Below, in pieces: positions 36,105 to 45,055 of a stretch of DNA of 64,000 bases. The translations under genes were made by a program, and so were the position numbers. Each line of letters begins with the position of its first letter. Position 1 is the stretch's first letter. The notes beneath the pieces were generated by a model, which was not told the origin of the DNA, made no database searches, and saw nothing but the letters and a program-made list of their open reading frames with translations. The DNA is from Wenzhouxiangellaceae bacterium (lineage in GTDB: Bacteria > Pseudomonadota > Gammaproteobacteria > Xanthomonadales > Wenzhouxiangellaceae). The stretch covers positions 1-64,000 of the forward strand of contig JANQPN010000068.1 in assembly GCA_028289455.1 (NCBI GenBank). Direction: 5' to 3'.

Positions 36105-36127
36105 CGCCGGCAGATTATCTGCCGGCG
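36105..36127. terminator. GC-rich hairpin after the DUF4287 gene
   Basis: CGCCGGCAGA and TCTGCCGGCG form a perfect 10-bp stem with a 3-base loop, 33 bp past the stop of the DUF4287 gene (minus strand). There is no T run. It probably ends or protects that transcript and separates it from the S9 operon downstream. Confidence 0.45.
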
Positions 36128-36159
36128 CTATCGGTGGTCGAGTAACAAGGAATTATTGA

Positions 36160-36690
36160 TTAGCCGGCCTGCTGATAGGCAGCATTCAACCAGCCTATGA
36201 GTTCTGCATCAATTTCTGAGCAATCGCTCAGGCGAACCCGGTGAGTGCACATGGCGCCAAACGGGCCGGAGTTTTCCAGACGCCCGACAGCTGGTTCATC
36301 AGGTAACTTCAGCCCCAGGTCAATGCGGGTTTTAGTAGCAGGCTTGATCAGTGCGAACTGCCTTTTGCGGATCATACTGACGCTGTCTTTTTTTGGTGTT
36401 CTGGTGATGTCACTGCCGAACTTTTCGATTTCAGCCACCAGTTTGTCGTAAATCGGCTTAAGTGTTTCTTTGCCCTGGTATTGCTTGGTCAACAGATCAC
36501 TGTCGCTGATCGAGCCGGCATCAGATTTTCTAGCCTTTAATGCCACGAAATTAGCGAAACCATAAGTAAATCCATGCTCCGCTTTAAGGAAATCGATGAT
36601 CGCTTTATGCTTATCGATGCCACTGTCGGCAACAATACCTATCCAGTAATCCAGCGGTTTGCCGGTCTTTTCCAATAAGCCTTGTTCCAT
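36160..36690 (-). CDS. DUF4287/DUF5655 domain protein
   Basis: A 176-residue protein made of two small domains. The N-terminal DUF4287 part (TGKPLDYWIGIV ... TYGFANFVALKA, about residues 8-58) is followed by a DUF5655-like part (IYDKLVAEIEKFG ... FALIKPATKTRIDLGLKL ... HRVRL). The latter resembles the YdhG/MmcQ-like fold found in small DNA-binding or transport-associated proteins. Function is not known. The ATG at 36690 was chosen because AGGAG lies 8 bp before it and the family starts there; the frame is open to 36723. It follows the DUF1761 gene after 10 bp and is probably co-transcribed. Confidence 0.82.
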   Translation of the reverse strand: MEQGLLEKTGKPLDYWIGIVADSGIDKHKAIIDFLKAEHGFTYGFANFVALKARKSDAGSISDSDLLTKQYQGKETLKPIYDKLVAEIEKFGSDITRTPKKDSVSMIRKRQFALIKPATKTRIDLGLKLPDEPAVGRLENSGPFGAMCTHRVRLSDCSEIDAELIGWLNAAYQQAG

Positions 36691-36700
36691 TTCTCTGCTC

Positions 36701-37123
36701 CTACCAGCTTCCCAGGACAACACCCATTACAGTCAGTGCTACGATACAGTAACCGGCATTGATCAGGAATGCCTTGGGCGAACGATTTTCAAACAGATAC
36801 AAAATGCCCAGCATGGTGGCTACCCAACCGAAACCGGCAAAGAATCCGGCACTGGCGCCGAACGCCAGATCTGCATCAACCCCGATGAACATTTCCAGAA
36901 TTATTGCGGCAACCAGCGCCAGCAGCAGTGACAAACCGAAAACTCTGGGCATGTTGCGCTTGGCCAGGTCAGCTTCATTGAAACCGAACTCAGTCATCCA
37001 TGCTCTACCGAACAGGGGGCCGTACCAAAGGCCGCCAACCATAAAAGATGATATCGCCGCAACGATTACCGAAAGCCAATTGATGTTCTGAAATGCAGTT
37101 GCCAGGTCCATAAGCTGATCCAT
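36701..37123 (-). CDS. DUF1761 family membrane protein
   Basis: A 140-residue protein with four hydrophobic segments (about 16-36, 58-80, 84-106, 115-138) and the DUF1761 core INWLSVIVAAISSFMVGGLWYGPLFGRAW. Function unknown. An internal ATG at 37111 (MDLATAF) is an equally likely start; neither has a strong ribosome site. It lies directly upstream of the DUF4287/DUF5655 gene. Confidence 0.8.
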   Translation of the reverse strand: MDQLMDLATAFQNINWLSVIVAAISSFMVGGLWYGPLFGRAWMTEFGFNEADLAKRNMPRVFGLSLLLALVAAIILEMFIGVDADLAFGASAGFFAGFGWVATMLGILYLFENRSPKAFLINAGYCIVALTVMGVVLGSW

Positions 37124-37216
37124 TCAAAAACAATCAATCTAAAGTTTGGTTGCAGATCGATATAGTAAAAAATTAACCTGCCTCGCTATCTGCAGTCACT
37201 GGATCCGGCTGCGATA

Positions 37217-38041
37217 TTAACGATCAAGCGGGAAGAAATTGGGTTCATCCTGATTCAAGGCCAGTTGGATAAATTCCTGAGGATTGAAGCCGGAGAAGTG
37301 TTTGAATTCCTTGATAAAGTGCGACTGATCTGAAAAGCCGCATTGATAAGCCACTTCAGACCAGCTGATGTTCTGTTTCTGCTGGATACGCTGGAGAATG
37401 TCATTGAAACGCAGGATGCGCTGATAGTATTTGGGTGTTAACCCGACAAACTTCCTGAACTGGTCGATCAGGTGTTTTTGACTGTTGGGGTAGGAATGGC
37501 TGATTTCTCTGTATTTGCCGGCAGGTTGAGTCTGCAATTGTGCAATAAAGTCCAGCAGTTCCTGTGGAGGTGCCAATGTTTCATCAAAACGCTGCAGCAA
37601 CCATTGCTCGGCAAGCTGAAACTTGCCCTGGGAATCTTCCGAGGCCTTCAGCTGCTCGCGCAAAGTGAGCAGTTCGCCATCGATAATATGGGCGCCGGGT
37701 ATAACCCGTTCGTTCAATGTATCCACGGGAAGATGCAGAAAAGGGTAGGCGCCGAAAGGTTTGAACTGTATAACAAACATCTCTGAATCCTGATGCGCGG
37801 AAATGGAGATGTAGTTTCTATGCATGCCGGATACCCATGCGCCGGTGAATACGGCATTAGGCTCCAGTGTTTCATTATCGAAGGTATTCCTGGGCATATC
37901 ATCCAATTCAAACAGGATAAAAATATGCCCGGTTGGGACTACCCGCTCAATGGAATGGTCAGGCTTAAAATGTTTGAAGTGAAAGACAGACTCAATAAGC
38001 TGCTCGAGTGGAGGATGTAGTCTGTGTGTTTCAAAAATCAT
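37217..38041 (-). CDS. AraC family transcriptional regulator
   Basis: A 274-residue regulator. The N-terminal half (DUF6597-like, VVPTGHIFILFELDD ... FVIQFKPFGAYPFL) is a ligand-sensing beta domain. The C-terminal 100 residues form the AraC double helix-turn-helix, with ISWSEVAYQCGFSDQSHFIKEFKHFSGFNPQEF as its second helix-turn-helix region (split at position 252 by the conserved SHF). The inducer is unknown. It stands alone on the minus strand; the gene to its left (DUF1761) is separated by about 90 bp and could be a target. Confidence 0.88.
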   Translation of the reverse strand: MIFETHRLHPPLEQLIESVFHFKHFKPDHSIERVVPTGHIFILFELDDMPRNTFDNETLEPNAVFTGAWVSGMHRNYISISAHQDSEMFVIQFKPFGAYPFLHLPVDTLNERVIPGAHIIDGELLTLREQLKASEDSQGKFQLAEQWLLQRFDETLAPPQELLDFIAQLQTQPAGKYREISHSYPNSQKHLIDQFRKFVGLTPKYYQRILRFNDILQRIQQKQNISWSEVAYQCGFSDQSHFIKEFKHFSGFNPQEFIQLALNQDEPNFFPLDR

Positions 38042-38060
38042 GATTAATAAGCGATAAGTG

Positions 38061-38867
38061 TTAGGGCAGACTATTAATTAAATCTTCGGCCTGAGTCTGA
38101 AAAATATATAAGATTCGATCTGTTGACCAGGTGGATAAAATCACTGTTTCCAATGATTGCAGTGCATCAGATTCAAGGTGTGTCAGAGCATTCAGCGTGA
38201 CTGACGCCGCCTGTGGGATAAATGCCGGAGGGTTATTAATGTCTATGTCTCCGGCAGTCATATTCGGTGGCCAGCCTGGTGCGTCCAGCTGCATCGGATT
38301 TAAGCCAATGATCTGGGACATTAAGCCGTAACACCAGCGCTGCGCCTCCAATGGCATGGCAGTAAGCATTACCGGCTGATTGTGAAGCCATATTTTGTTC
38401 TGATTAAGTTCGATGTTATCAGCAGCTAACTGTTCATAGCGGTAATAATTAATGATTTTGGCACGTAATTCAGCATCAATCAGGCGCATGGTGCCGGTGG
38501 CTACTAAATCTTCATAGGTAGTACGTTCCAGTACCGGCCCACGGAACATCAACGTATAAGTGATATGCTGGAAAAATTCACCAGGGTTTCCAGGGTTGCC
38601 AGTCGCCATTGCATCCAGAATGGCAATGGCACCTGCCCGTCGGTTGTTATTATTGGATTTCAGTCCCTGGAGCATTGTCAGGTCGATCCGGACATCCTCT
38701 TTCATATTTTCCAGGTATTGACCAAGCAACAGTTTTTCCTGGCGTTGCGTATTCCAGTCATTGACCTGCAATCCAACAAATATGCCGATAACGACAATCA
38801 GAAAATCAAGTGCAACAGCAAACCAGTTTTGTGCTTTGACATGTTTTGTGATGCGCCTTAGCAGCAT
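38061..38867 (-). CDS. DUF6090-like membrane-anchored protein
   Basis: A 268-residue protein with one N-terminal membrane segment (about 16-34, FAVALDFLIVVIGIFVGLQV) followed by WN and a predicted helical domain. The opening pattern, LDFLIVVIGIFVGLQVNDWN, is the hallmark of DUF6090. The rest includes TTYEDLVATGTMRLI and an all-helical C-terminus. Function unknown. The ribosome site is AAGGA, 5 bp from the ATG. It ends 20 bp from the start of the AraC gene on the same strand, so the two may be one transcript. Confidence 0.78.
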   Translation of the reverse strand: MLLRRITKHVKAQNWFAVALDFLIVVIGIFVGLQVNDWNTQRQEKLLLGQYLENMKEDVRIDLTMLQGLKSNNNNRRAGAIAILDAMATGNPGNPGEFFQHITYTLMFRGPVLERTTYEDLVATGTMRLIDAELRAKIINYYRYEQLAADNIELNQNKIWLHNQPVMLTAMPLEAQRWCYGLMSQIIGLNPMQLDAPGWPPNMTAGDIDINNPPAFIPQAASVTLNALTHLESDALQSLETVILSTWSTDRILYIFQTQAEDLINSLP

Positions 38868-39192
38868 TGCTGTTCCTTAATCCGAATCTTACCCTGTGAG
38901 TGCTGTGCTTCTTCTAATCGTTCATTGAAAGCCCAATCAGCCCGTGATTGATAATACCAGCGCCAGATACAAGCCACATATTCAATGTATCAGTCAATTG
39001 ATGCTGAAAGGGTCGGTGCTTAATCAGCATTATCGCTGATGCAGCAGCATAAACCAGGGTCAGTGGTCATGGTGCAGTGGGACACGCTTATGCAAAAGTT
39101 TGTATTCAACAGTGACTAATGGCGCATTCATATGTAATCAGCATGAGCTAGTGTTTGAGTGAGATAAACATAACCACAGCACGGTAGGGTAT
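38868..39192. other. Intergenic region between divergent genes
   Basis: No credible ORF or RNA gene is visible in these 325 bases. The region must hold the promoters of the DUF6090 gene (minus) and the DUF2306 gene (plus). Only short, weak hairpins such as TCAGCATTATCGCTGA are seen. Confidence 0.6.
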
Positions 39193-39804
39193 ATGAGTAA
39201 AAAGAAATTTTTCTGGGGATTATACGGACTGATCGTTGCCGGCCTGTTCATTTTCACTGTGACCAACTATACCGCTCCAGCCGGTGATAGTGCTGCTGAG
39301 CTGTTGCGGTTTCGGGTACTTTGGGGGCATTTGTTTTTTGGGATCATTCCGCTGCTGATCGGCCCTATACAGTTGGGTGCAAATTTCCAGCATACACGTC
39401 CGGTATTGCATAAGTTACTGGGGCGGATATATGTCACCTGCATTTTGATCAGCGGTACTTTCGCTATCTGGCTGGGGCTTAATTCTTCACTCCCGTTATT
39501 CGGTTATGCCTTGCTTGGATTGGACGTAGTGTGGTGGTTGACTACCGGCACAGCCATTTATCACATAAGAAAAAGGCAGATTATTCTGCACCGCCAATGG
39601 ATGGTGCGAAGTTTTCTTACCACCAATGCGTTCATTTTTTTCCGCATGATGATTCCACCTGCCAGCATTATGACGATAGGTACTCTGGAAATTCGCTTTG
39701 CTGTTGCTGCTACTTTGTCCTGGATAATACCACTGAGTATTTACCAATGGGTTCTGACGCGTAAACGCCGCTCCCGTCCCGCTGCTGAACCAGCGGCAGG
39801 TTGA
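39193..39804 (+). CDS. DUF2306 family membrane protein
   Basis: A 203-residue protein with about six membrane segments and the DUF2306 signatures LRFRVLWGHLFFGIIPLLIGPIQL, a histidine pair HTRPVLHKLLGRIYV, and LHRQWMVRSFLTT. The histidines inside the membrane suggest haem or metal binding, as in cytochrome b561-like proteins, but this is not shown. No partners are evident; the next gene is convergent. Confidence 0.83.
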   Translation: MSKKKFFWGLYGLIVAGLFIFTVTNYTAPAGDSAAELLRFRVLWGHLFFGIIPLLIGPIQLGANFQHTRPVLHKLLGRIYVTCILISGTFAIWLGLNSSLPLFGYALLGLDVVWWLTTGTAIYHIRKRQIILHRQWMVRSFLTTNAFIFFRMMIPPASIMTIGTLEIRFAVAATLSWIIPLSIYQWVLTRKRRSRPAAEPAAG

Positions 39805-39830
39805 TATGGCATTGCATGTATAACGGCTTA

Positions 39831-41216
39831 CTAGATAAGTAAATACACCAGCGTGCTGACAATCACAGCGCCGATAAGGTTTAGCGCAAAACCTTCGCGC
39901 GCCATCTGTGCAACCCGGATATGTCCACTGCCGTAAACCACAGCATTGGGGGCAGTGGCCACCGGCAGCATAAATGCGCAGGAGGCGCTGAGCACCGCCG
40001 GCACCATCAACAGTTTCGGATCCAGACCGGCACCAACACCGGCTGCCGCCAGAATGGGCATCAACAGCGCCGTGGTGGCGGTATTGCTGGTAACTTCAGT
40101 AAGAAATGTAACTGCCAGGCATAACCCCAGTGCCAGCAGCCATGGATGCCAGCCAGCCAGGCCTTCCAATGCAGTCCCGATCATCGCTGTCAGCCCGCTG
40201 GCGGCGAATGCACTGGCCAGTGCTATACCACCACCGAACAGAATCAAGACACCCCAAGGAATGCGTGCAGCCTGCTGCCAGGTCAAGAGTCTGCCGTCCC
40301 GGCCGTCAGAGATCAGAAACAATGCCACTACCGCGAGCATTGCCACTGACGCGTCATTGGCCTGCGGCAGTTCCAGCCAGGTACTCCAGCCACCAAACGG
40401 CTCCTTGCGGGTCATCCATGCCAGTGCAGTGATGGCGAATACAATAAATACGCGTTTTTCCGCCACCCGCCAGCTGCCGACCTGTGGCAGGTTGACTTCC
40501 AGTGTATTGCCGAGGTTGCGGGTAAGCCACAGCATCATAACCGGCACCATTACCAGCACCACCGGTAATCCCCAGCTCATCCACTCGATAAAGCCTGGTT
40601 CGGTACCGGTGGTTTCTGCATAGACACTCATGAAAATCAGGTTAGGCGGCGTTCCGATGGGTGTACCCAGACCACCAACGCTGGCGGCATAGGCAGTACC
40701 CAGCAGCAACGGCACACCGATGCGCTTGTCCGAACAGCTGTCCAGTACTGCCAGCATGACCGGTAACAGCATCAATGTGGTAGCAGTATTGGATATCCAC
40801 ATGGACAGCAGTGCTGCAGCTGCCATAAAGCCCATCAGCAGGCGTTTGGGGCTGTGTCCGCCAAATAGGTTAACCATACCTAGTGCAACCCGTTTATGAG
40901 CGCCGCTGGCCTCTAATGCCTGGGCAAGGATAAATGCTCCCATCAACAGTAAAATCAGCGGGTGCCCATAAGCATTTGCTACCTGTTGAGGCGTTAACAC
41001 GCCAACAAGCGGAAAAACCGCCAATGGCAGCATGGCAGTTACCGCTATTGGCACGGCTTCCATAATCCACCAGATAGCGCACCACAAGGCAATGGCCAGC
41101 GACCAGCCGATGGCTGCTTCCAGGCCGGCGGCTGAGCTAAATATAAATGCCAGTACACCTGCGACCGGGCCGGCCAGGGTTTTGATAGTGTTGGAGATGG
41201 AGTAACTGCCGGACAT
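39831..41216 (-). CDS. DASS family (SLC13) sodium:dicarboxylate/sulfate symporter
   Basis: A 461-residue transporter with about 11 hydrophobic segments. Two Ser-Asn-Thr motifs, MWISNTATT and VTSNTATT, each in a hairpin region, are the substrate/sodium sites of the family as known from VcINDY. GTPIGTPPN is a further family marker. Likely substrates are succinate, malate, citrate or sulfate; which one cannot be decided. It is convergent with the DUF2306 gene and stands alone. Confidence 0.92.
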   Translation of the reverse strand: MSGSYSISNTIKTLAGPVAGVLAFIFSSAAGLEAAIGWSLAIALWCAIWWIMEAVPIAVTAMLPLAVFPLVGVLTPQQVANAYGHPLILLLMGAFILAQALEASGAHKRVALGMVNLFGGHSPKRLLMGFMAAAALLSMWISNTATTLMLLPVMLAVLDSCSDKRIGVPLLLGTAYAASVGGLGTPIGTPPNLIFMSVYAETTGTEPGFIEWMSWGLPVVLVMVPVMMLWLTRNLGNTLEVNLPQVGSWRVAEKRVFIVFAITALAWMTRKEPFGGWSTWLELPQANDASVAMLAVVALFLISDGRDGRLLTWQQAARIPWGVLILFGGGIALASAFAASGLTAMIGTALEGLAGWHPWLLALGLCLAVTFLTEVTSNTATTALLMPILAAAGVGAGLDPKLLMVPAVLSASCAFMLPVATAPNAVVYGSGHIRVAQMAREGFALNLIGAVIVSTLVYLLI

Positions 41217-41360
41217 GCTGTGTGCTCATTACCAATCAAACGGGTGTTATCTTACACATTTGTGAGTGCTATCAGTAAGCCTGTAACAGTAGTATGCTGA
41301 ATGATCGTTTGTTTTACAGAGCTTGATCTTTATAGAACATGAGGTTTTGTAAATTTTGTA

Positions 41361-41711
41361 ATGAAAGCTAATCAGAATAATGCAGCAGTGCAGGAAAAGC
41401 TGGAAGCCATGCTGGCTGAATTGAGCGATCTTGAAGAAATCAGCCGGCAGGCTGCCCAGGTGGTCACTCTCGACCAGACCCGGGTAGGGCGGTTGTCCAG
41501 AATGGATGCGATGCAGGCACAGGCTGTTTCAATTGAAGCCAACCGCCGCAGAGCACTGCATATTCGCAGGATTCACGCTGCCCTGGCTAGAATTGCAAGC
41601 GGTGATTATGGCTGGTGCACCGGTTGTGGAGAATCAATCAATCCGGGGCGGTTGGAAATCGATCCGGCTGCCGATTTATGCATCGACTGCGCTGAGCTGG
41701 CTACCGGTTAA
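41361..41711 (+). CDS. DksA/TraR-like C4 zinc-finger protein
   Basis: A 116-residue protein with an N-terminal helical region (about 1-80) and a C-terminal zinc finger with Cys86, Cys89, Cys107 and Cys110 (WCTGCG ... LCIDC). It is shorter than DksA (about 150 residues), closer to the TraR/YbiI-like group, and has no acidic DxxDxA tip that I can clearly identify in the coiled coil (the stretch reads LSRMDAMQAQA). It may bind RNA polymerase or act elsewhere. A GNAT gene follows after 3 bp. No good ribosome site precedes the ATG. Confidence 0.85.
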   Translation: MKANQNNAAVQEKLEAMLAELSDLEEISRQAAQVVTLDQTRVGRLSRMDAMQAQAVSIEANRRRALHIRRIHAALARIASGDYGWCTGCGESINPGRLEIDPAADLCIDCAELATG

Positions 41712-41714
41712 TCC

Positions 41715-42179
41715 ATGGCTATTTCGACTCATTTTCGCGAGGCAACTGTGGATGATCTGTCGGTTATTGTGCAGATGCTGGCTGATGACCCACTGGGTAA
41801 ACAGCGGGAGTGCCTGGGCGACCCCTTGCCGGGAAGTTATTTGAAAGCCTTCCAGGCCATTGCTGATGACCCCAATAACCAGTTGCTGCTGGCCTGTACT
41901 GCAGATGAGATAGCCGGTGTTTTGCAGTTGACGTTTATCCCATCGGTTACCCACCAGGGCAGCTGGCGTGCGCAAATTGAAGGGGTACGCGTTGCTGCCG
42001 GTTTTCGCTCCAGAGGTATCGGCAGGGCTTTGCTGGAAAAAGCTATTGAGCTTGCCGGGCAACACGGTTGCCGGCTGGTGCAGCTGACCACTGACAGGCA
42101 ACGGGAAAAAGCATTACAGTTTTATCAAAGCCTGGGTTTTACCGCCAGCCACCATGGCATGAAGTTTGTATTGGACTAA
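41715..42179 (+). CDS. GNAT family N-acetyltransferase
   Basis: A 154-residue GNAT enzyme. It starts with FREATVDDLSVIVQMLADDPLG, has the strand IEGVRVAAGFRSRGIGRALLEKAI carrying the RSRGIG acetyl-CoA motif, and ends ALQFYQSLGFTASHHGMKF. It resembles the PhnO/Rv0802-like small-molecule acetyltransferases; substrate unknown. It starts 3 bp after the DksA-like gene, so the two are coupled. Confidence 0.88.
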   Translation: MAISTHFREATVDDLSVIVQMLADDPLGKQRECLGDPLPGSYLKAFQAIADDPNNQLLLACTADEIAGVLQLTFIPSVTHQGSWRAQIEGVRVAAGFRSRGIGRALLEKAIELAGQHGCRLVQLTTDRQREKALQFYQSLGFTASHHGMKFVLD

Positions 42180-42221
42180 TGTTCGGGGACAGCTGGAATT
42201 CACAATAATGAGACTTATTTG

Positions 42222-42563
42222 ATGGACAAAATAAAGCATATTGAAATTGCCGGTGTAGACGGTGACCGTCTGCAGACATTTTATGCCGAGTTGTTTGGCT
42301 GGACTATCAAGAACCGTGATGTGGGTGGTTTTACCTACGGTGATGTTGACACACAGGCAGGTCCAAGTATTGGTTTTCGGCACGAACCGGAGGGCCGGGC
42401 CGAGCTGGTGATATATATCGAAGTTGATGATCTTGATGCTGCCTTTGACAAAGCCAAAACGCTGGGAGCAGGTGTTCGGATACCACCGATGCAATACGGT
42501 GAATTACGCTTTGCATTAATCGAGGATCTGGAAGGGAATTCAGTAGGTTTGACTCAAAAATAG
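42222..42563 (+). CDS. VOC family (glyoxalase-like) protein
   Basis: A 113-residue single VOC domain of paired beta-alpha-beta-beta-beta units. KIKHIEIAGVDGDRLQTFYAELFGW opens the first unit, and VIYIEVDDLDAAFDKAKTLGA the second; it ends ALIEDLEGNSVGL. The usual metal ligands (His/Glu) are partly present. Substrate unknown. A TTG precedes the ATG at 42222, which is the better start. It is probably in the same transcript as the DksA-like and GNAT genes. Confidence 0.85.
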   Translation: MDKIKHIEIAGVDGDRLQTFYAELFGWTIKNRDVGGFTYGDVDTQAGPSIGFRHEPEGRAELVIYIEVDDLDAAFDKAKTLGAGVRIPPMQYGELRFALIEDLEGNSVGLTQK

Positions 42564-42798
42564 TTGAAAATACATAAAGTTAACAGAATTAATTAAAAAC
42601 TATATTAATAATAGGTTTCATCGAAAGCTTTGTTAGGTATCCATGTATCAGATGCTGTATTTCTGATAATGCCCCGGGCGTTGATCCAGACGAGAATCGC
42701 CGCTTGATCAAAATCAACCGGTCTGGCTGTTAAAAGCCGCTATACTTTCGCCTCAATCCATAGCGCCGGTGAGCCCGGCCATTGATCAGGCAGAGAGT

Positions 42799-44472
42799 AT
42801 GCGTATAACCACTTGGCTGGCAGTTGTGCTATCACTGTGTTTTCAGCAGGCTTCAGCTGCTGACTTTCACGTTTTGAATACTGTAGAAGTGGGTAGTGCG
42901 CCGCATGGTCTGCGCATTCATAACGGACATGCATATATTGCAGTATCCGGTGACGATGAAATTGCGGTATTGAATCTTGAATCACTGGAAATCGTCAGTC
43001 GCTGGCCGGTGCCGGAAGTACCGCTGGATCTGGTGCGGTCTGCCAACGGATGGCTGGTGGCGCCGTTCCGCGATCAACGGCTGCTGGAGCTGGACGGCAG
43101 TACGGGCAGATTACTGAATGAATGGCCTGTTGCCAGCGGTCCCAGTCTGTTTACACCGCACAAAGTGGGTGATTTGACCTATATCGTCAGTGAATTCGGT
43201 GATTCTTTGACTGTGTTTGATACTGCAGCAATGCAGATTACTGAAACCTATACCAGCGGTAAGCGCCCGTATCCGGCTGATGTAACCAGTGATGGTGTGC
43301 TGGGATTTATTCCCAACCGTGGAGAAAACACCGTCAGCGTTATTGATCTGCTGAATCAGCAGGAATTGACCAGAACAAAGGTCTGCAATGAACCGGAAGG
43401 CGGAGCGCTGAGCATTGATCAGGTGAATTATCTGGTCGCTTGCGGCGGTGACGATCAAGTGATGTGGATCAATACCGCTTCATTTGAGGTGGTGCACCAG
43501 CTAAGTGAAGGGATTGGGCCCCGGCCGTTTTCTGTGGCAATGAGCAACGATGGCCGCTGGGCATTTGTCAACAATGCCGGTGGTAAGCAGTTGTCGGTGA
43601 TCGAAATGGCTACCCGGCAAGTGATTGGCCACATCGAAGTCGGTGAACAGCCTATTGTCATGCGGGTGGATGGTAATCGCCTGTATGTGACCAATGAGGT
43701 CAGCGGTACGTTATCAATTATCGATATACCGGTTGTGGCGGATACCGTCGGTAATCAGCCAAATGAAGTGCTCATGCTGGGTATGATTCACAGCGGCCAC
43801 ACCACCAGCGACCACTACAGCCTGGCAGTGTTGAAGCGCCTGTTGCAGGCTGCAGATCCGGACTACGTATTGACTGAAATTCCACCTAACCGGCTGCAGG
43901 CAGCGCTGCAGGATTATGCTGAGCATGGGGAAATACGTGAAGCACGGGTAGCCCGCTTTCCGGAATATAAAGATGTATTGTTTCCGTTGAGCGATGAAAT
44001 GTCATTTGAAATGATTCCTGCAGCGGGCTGGAACAGCTCAATGAATAACTACCGTCGTGATGCACTGAACCGCATCGAAAATGATGCTGAGCAAGAAGCG
44101 GACTGGCAAGCCTATCAGGCAGCATTGGATCATATGAATGAGACCATTGGCGAGCGTGATGATGACCCTTTGTTTATTCATACCGATGAATATGATGCGC
44201 TGATCAAGCAGGGTCTGGAACCTTATGACAGGCTGTTTAATGATGAGCTGGGTACCGGCGGCTGGACAACAATCAATCGGGCACACTACGCGCTGATAGA
44301 GCAGGCGCTGGACCAGCATAGCGGTGAAGGTAAGCGGTTTGTGATTACATTCGGTGCCGGGCATAAATACTGGTTTCTGGAGCAGCTTCGCCAGCGCCGG
44401 GATATCAAGCTGTTGGATGCCAATGCTTTTATACAGAGAGTTATTAAGAGTGCCGCTGAACCGGTACAATAA
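42799..44472 (+). CDS. Secreted YVTN beta-propeller fused to a TraB/EreA-like domain
   Basis: A 557-residue protein with a signal peptide (1-20, ending ASA). Residues about 22-315 form a YVTN-type propeller (VEVGSAPHGLRI, GKRPYPADVTSDG, IGPRPFSVAMSNDGRWAFVNN, VGEQPIVMRVDGNRLYVTN). The rest (about 325-557) is an alpha/beta domain opening LMLGMIHSGHTTSDHY and YVLTEIPPNRL and ending FVITFGAGHKYWFLEQL, which I relate to the TraB/Tiki/EreA superfamily by its early GxxH and E and late GxxH motifs. A combined sensor/hydrolase is possible; the function is not known. The ATG at 42799 was chosen over the GTG at 42769 for the signal peptide. Confidence 0.75.
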   Translation: MRITTWLAVVLSLCFQQASAADFHVLNTVEVGSAPHGLRIHNGHAYIAVSGDDEIAVLNLESLEIVSRWPVPEVPLDLVRSANGWLVAPFRDQRLLELDGSTGRLLNEWPVASGPSLFTPHKVGDLTYIVSEFGDSLTVFDTAAMQITETYTSGKRPYPADVTSDGVLGFIPNRGENTVSVIDLLNQQELTRTKVCNEPEGGALSIDQVNYLVACGGDDQVMWINTASFEVVHQLSEGIGPRPFSVAMSNDGRWAFVNNAGGKQLSVIEMATRQVIGHIEVGEQPIVMRVDGNRLYVTNEVSGTLSIIDIPVVADTVGNQPNEVLMLGMIHSGHTTSDHYSLAVLKRLLQAADPDYVLTEIPPNRLQAALQDYAEHGEIREARVARFPEYKDVLFPLSDEMSFEMIPAAGWNSSMNNYRRDALNRIENDAEQEADWQAYQAALDHMNETIGERDDDPLFIHTDEYDALIKQGLEPYDRLFNDELGTGGWTTINRAHYALIEQALDQHSGEGKRFVITFGAGHKYWFLEQLRQRRDIKLLDANAFIQRVIKSAAEPVQ

Positions 44473-44476
44473 CAGT

Positions 44477-45055
44477 ATGCAGAAACAACAGAATATCAAT
44501 CCTCAACAGTTGCTGGCAGACAGCCGGATCATGATAGATGCCGGCAGTGTCCAGCAGGCCGTAGACCGCTGGGCCGCCGCGATCAACCAGGATTTGGCTG
44601 GACAACTGGATGGCAGAACATTGATTACCATTGCGGTAATGCGTGGTGGAATGCTGCCCGCCGCATGGTTGATTCAGCGGTTGAAGCTGCCTTTGTTCCA
44701 GGAGTATGTTCATGCGACCCGCTATCGCAGCGGCACCAGTGGACACCAACTGGAATGGAAGCACCGACCGGCGTTGCAATTACAGGACCAGCCGGTGCTG
44801 ATCATTGATGATATTTTTGACGAAGGCTATACCCTGGAAGCAATTCGTGACTGGTGCAGGGAAGAGGGTGCCAGTAAGGTCTTGACTGCAGCACTGGTTC
44901 GCAAACAACATCAAAGGGGCCTGTCCCGGGAATGGCTTGACTATGCCGGCCTGGATATTCCGGATGAATATGTATTTGGCTGCGGGATGGATATTTACGA
45001 ACACTGGCGGCATCTGCCTGACATCTGGGCCTATCAGCCGGGTAAAGGCGATTGA
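44477..45055 (+). CDS. Hypoxanthine-guanine phosphoribosyltransferase
   Basis: A 192-residue type I phosphoribosyltransferase. It has the N-terminal AVMRGGMLPAAWL loop, the PRPP-binding signature VLIIDDIFDEGYTL, and the C-terminal purine-recognition part YVFGCGMDIYEHWRHLPDIWAY, all matching the bacterial HPRT (hpt) family. It converts hypoxanthine or guanine plus PRPP to IMP or GMP. The frame is open upstream to 44354, but the ATG at 44477 avoids overlap with the propeller gene. Its stop and the next ATG share one base (TGATG), so it is translationally coupled with the phosphorylase; together they recycle methylthioinosine-derived hypoxanthine. Confidence 0.87.
   Translation: MQKQQNINPQQLLADSRIMIDAGSVQQAVDRWAAAINQDLAGQLDGRTLITIAVMRGGMLPAAWLIQRLKLPLFQEYVHATRYRSGTSGHQLEWKHRPALQLQDQPVLIIDDIFDEGYTLEAIRDWCREEGASKVLTAALVRKQHQRGLSREWLDYAGLDIPDEYVFGCGMDIYEHWRHLPDIWAYQPGKGD

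Noticed and set aside
39946..40623. A 225-codon plus-strand open frame opposite the DASS transporter gene
   Set aside because: It is the complementary shadow of a clear transporter gene, with Ser/Thr/Ala-rich low-complexity content and no ribosome site.
42741..42746. TATACT before the propeller-fusion gene as a promoter
   Set aside because: No acceptable -35 hexamer lies at 16-18 bp; one hexamer alone is insufficient.
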